Below, one piece after another: positions 5,192-5,860 of a stretch of 5,860 nucleotides of DNA (positions within the stretch are counted from its first letter, which is position 1; each line of letters starts with the position of its first letter). The DNA is taken from positions 36,995-42,854 of the forward strand of contig DBXK01000016.1 in assembly GCA_002309375.1 (NCBI GenBank), written 5' to 3'. A program made the position numbers and the translations under genes. This stretch comes from Christensenella sp. UBA1214. Lineage in GTDB: Bacteria > Bacillota > Clostridia > Christensenellales > CAG-138. The notes under the pieces were generated by a model, which saw only the letters and a list, made by a program, of their open reading frames with translations, was not told the origin of the DNA and did not search any database.

Positions 5192-5860
5192 ATGCCGCAG
5201 GTATTCCCAACCCAGCACATATTGAAAGTCGTGTGCCTTGCTTCATTGGCATATTTGCTGCTGCATTTCGGATATGCGCTTTTCAAAAAAAAGAATGCAT
5301 ATATCGATCCCAATGAAAAGGACAGGACCAGTTGGTTTCTCGTGATTTGGCTGCTCGTCGCTGCGCTTGCGGTTCGAGTAATGCTTTCGATCCAGCTTGT
5401 CGGCCATCGGATCGATATTGCGCTGTTTACGAAATGGGGCAGCGATCTTGCAACAAACGGTTTTTCGGGCTTTTATGTTATCGGCGAAAGGCTTCCCGAC
5501 TATCCTCCGGGATACATGTACGTTCTCGGATTGATGGCGAAGATCTCCAACGCCCTCGGTCATGCGCGCCTGGCGGCAGACGGAAGCTTCGATCAGGTTT
5601 TTGTGCTTCTCACAAAGCTTCCCTCGATTTTAGCCGATCTCGGAGCGGCGCTGCTCACTTTCTTCATAGCTCGCAAGAAATACCGCTTTGCACCGTCCTT
5701 CATGCTGATGGCGATCATTGCTTTCTGCCCTGTTATGGCTTATATTTCAGGAGGGTGGGGCCAGATCGACCAGGTTCTTGCATTGCTTCTCTGCCTGTGT
5801 TTCTTCGCGCTCAATGCCGATCTTCCGATCCTCGGCGGTGCAATCTACGGCTTGGCCATC
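5192..5860 (+). CDS. GT-C fold membrane glycosyltransferase candidate (Gpi18-like), N-terminal part
   Basis: The first 223 residues of a multi-pass membrane protein, open to the window end. Hydrophobic segments are seen at about 10-30, 48-70, 137-160, 168-187 and 194-209, with more expected beyond. Between the second and third of these lies a loop with HRIDIALFTKWGSDLATNGF (72-91), LPDYPPGYMYVLGLM (101-115) and later KLPSILADLGAALL (142-155) and GGWGQIDQVLALLL (187-200). This series (Asp near the first loop, DYPP, KLP..AD, WGQID) is what I know from prokaryotic Gpi18-like mannosyltransferases of the GT-C group, which use lipid-linked sugars outside the membrane; Asp75 and Asp103 are candidate catalytic or metal residues. 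The donor and acceptor cannot be told. It has its own likely promoter and is unrelated in function to the genes upstream. Confidence 0.75.
   Translation, partial: MPQVFPTQHILKVVCLASLAYLLLHFGYALFKKKNAYIDPNEKDRTSWFLVIWLLVAALAVRVMLSIQLVGHRIDIALFTKWGSDLATNGFSGFYVIGERLPDYPPGYMYVLGLMAKISNALGHARLAADGSFDQVFVLLTKLPSILADLGAALLTFFIARKKYRFAPSFMLMAIIAFCPVMAYISGGWGQIDQVLALLLCLCFFALNADLPILGGAIYGLAI

Noticed and set aside
5243..5563. Long minus-strand reading frame opposite the glycosyltransferase gene
   Set aside because: It lies opposite a well supported gene with family motifs, has no ribosome binding site, and encodes no recognisable domain; the same applies to the other antisense frames in the window.

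Overview
The window is a bacterial chromosome segment with every gene on the + strand. It carries the conserved translation cluster ffh-rpsP-khpA-rimM-trmD-rplS-rbgA-rnhB-yraN, followed by the start of a multi-spanning membrane protein. The gene order from ffh to rnhB is the one known from Bacillus subtilis and many Clostridia, except that ylqD is missing between khpA and rimM. The order, the strong GGAGG-type ribosome binding sites, the sigma-A-like promoters and the moderate GC content of the genes with AT-rich gaps point to a Bacillota genome, probably Clostridia. I cannot name a genus from the sequence.

Region by region: 1-513 is the C-terminal M domain of Ffh, cut by the window edge. rpsP (S16) and khpA follow and overlap at TGATG. 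A 20-bp-arm imperfect hairpin (1198-1243) separates khpA from rimM, and rimM has no visible ribosome binding site. trmD starts with TTG inside the end of rimM. After trmD a consensus promoter (2551-2579), a foldable leader and a strong intrinsic terminator (3025-3059) enclose rplS (L19) as its own unit. rbgA starts only 25 bases beyond that terminator, with rnhB and yraN overlapping in sequence behind it. A 167-bp AT-rich gap with a plausible promoter then leads to a GT-C/Gpi18-like glycosyltransferase candidate that runs off the window.

Functionally the cluster covers protein targeting (Ffh), 30S assembly (S16, RimM, and KhpA as an RNA chaperone), tRNA G37 methylation (TrmD), 50S assembly (L19, RbgA) and RNA-DNA hybrid repair (RnhB), plus the nuclease-like YraN of unknown role. 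The last gene belongs to envelope glycan or lipid glycosylation rather than translation, so the conserved synteny ends there.

I saw no mobile element, CRISPR array, toxin-antitoxin pair, RNA gene or defence system. The unusual points are modest: an acidic insertion inside KhpA, the hairpin plus missing ribosome binding site at rimM, the insulated rplS unit with promoterless genes behind it, a Glu where TrmD usually has its catalytic Asp, and an acidic RbgA tail whose DNA contains the rnhB ribosome binding site.
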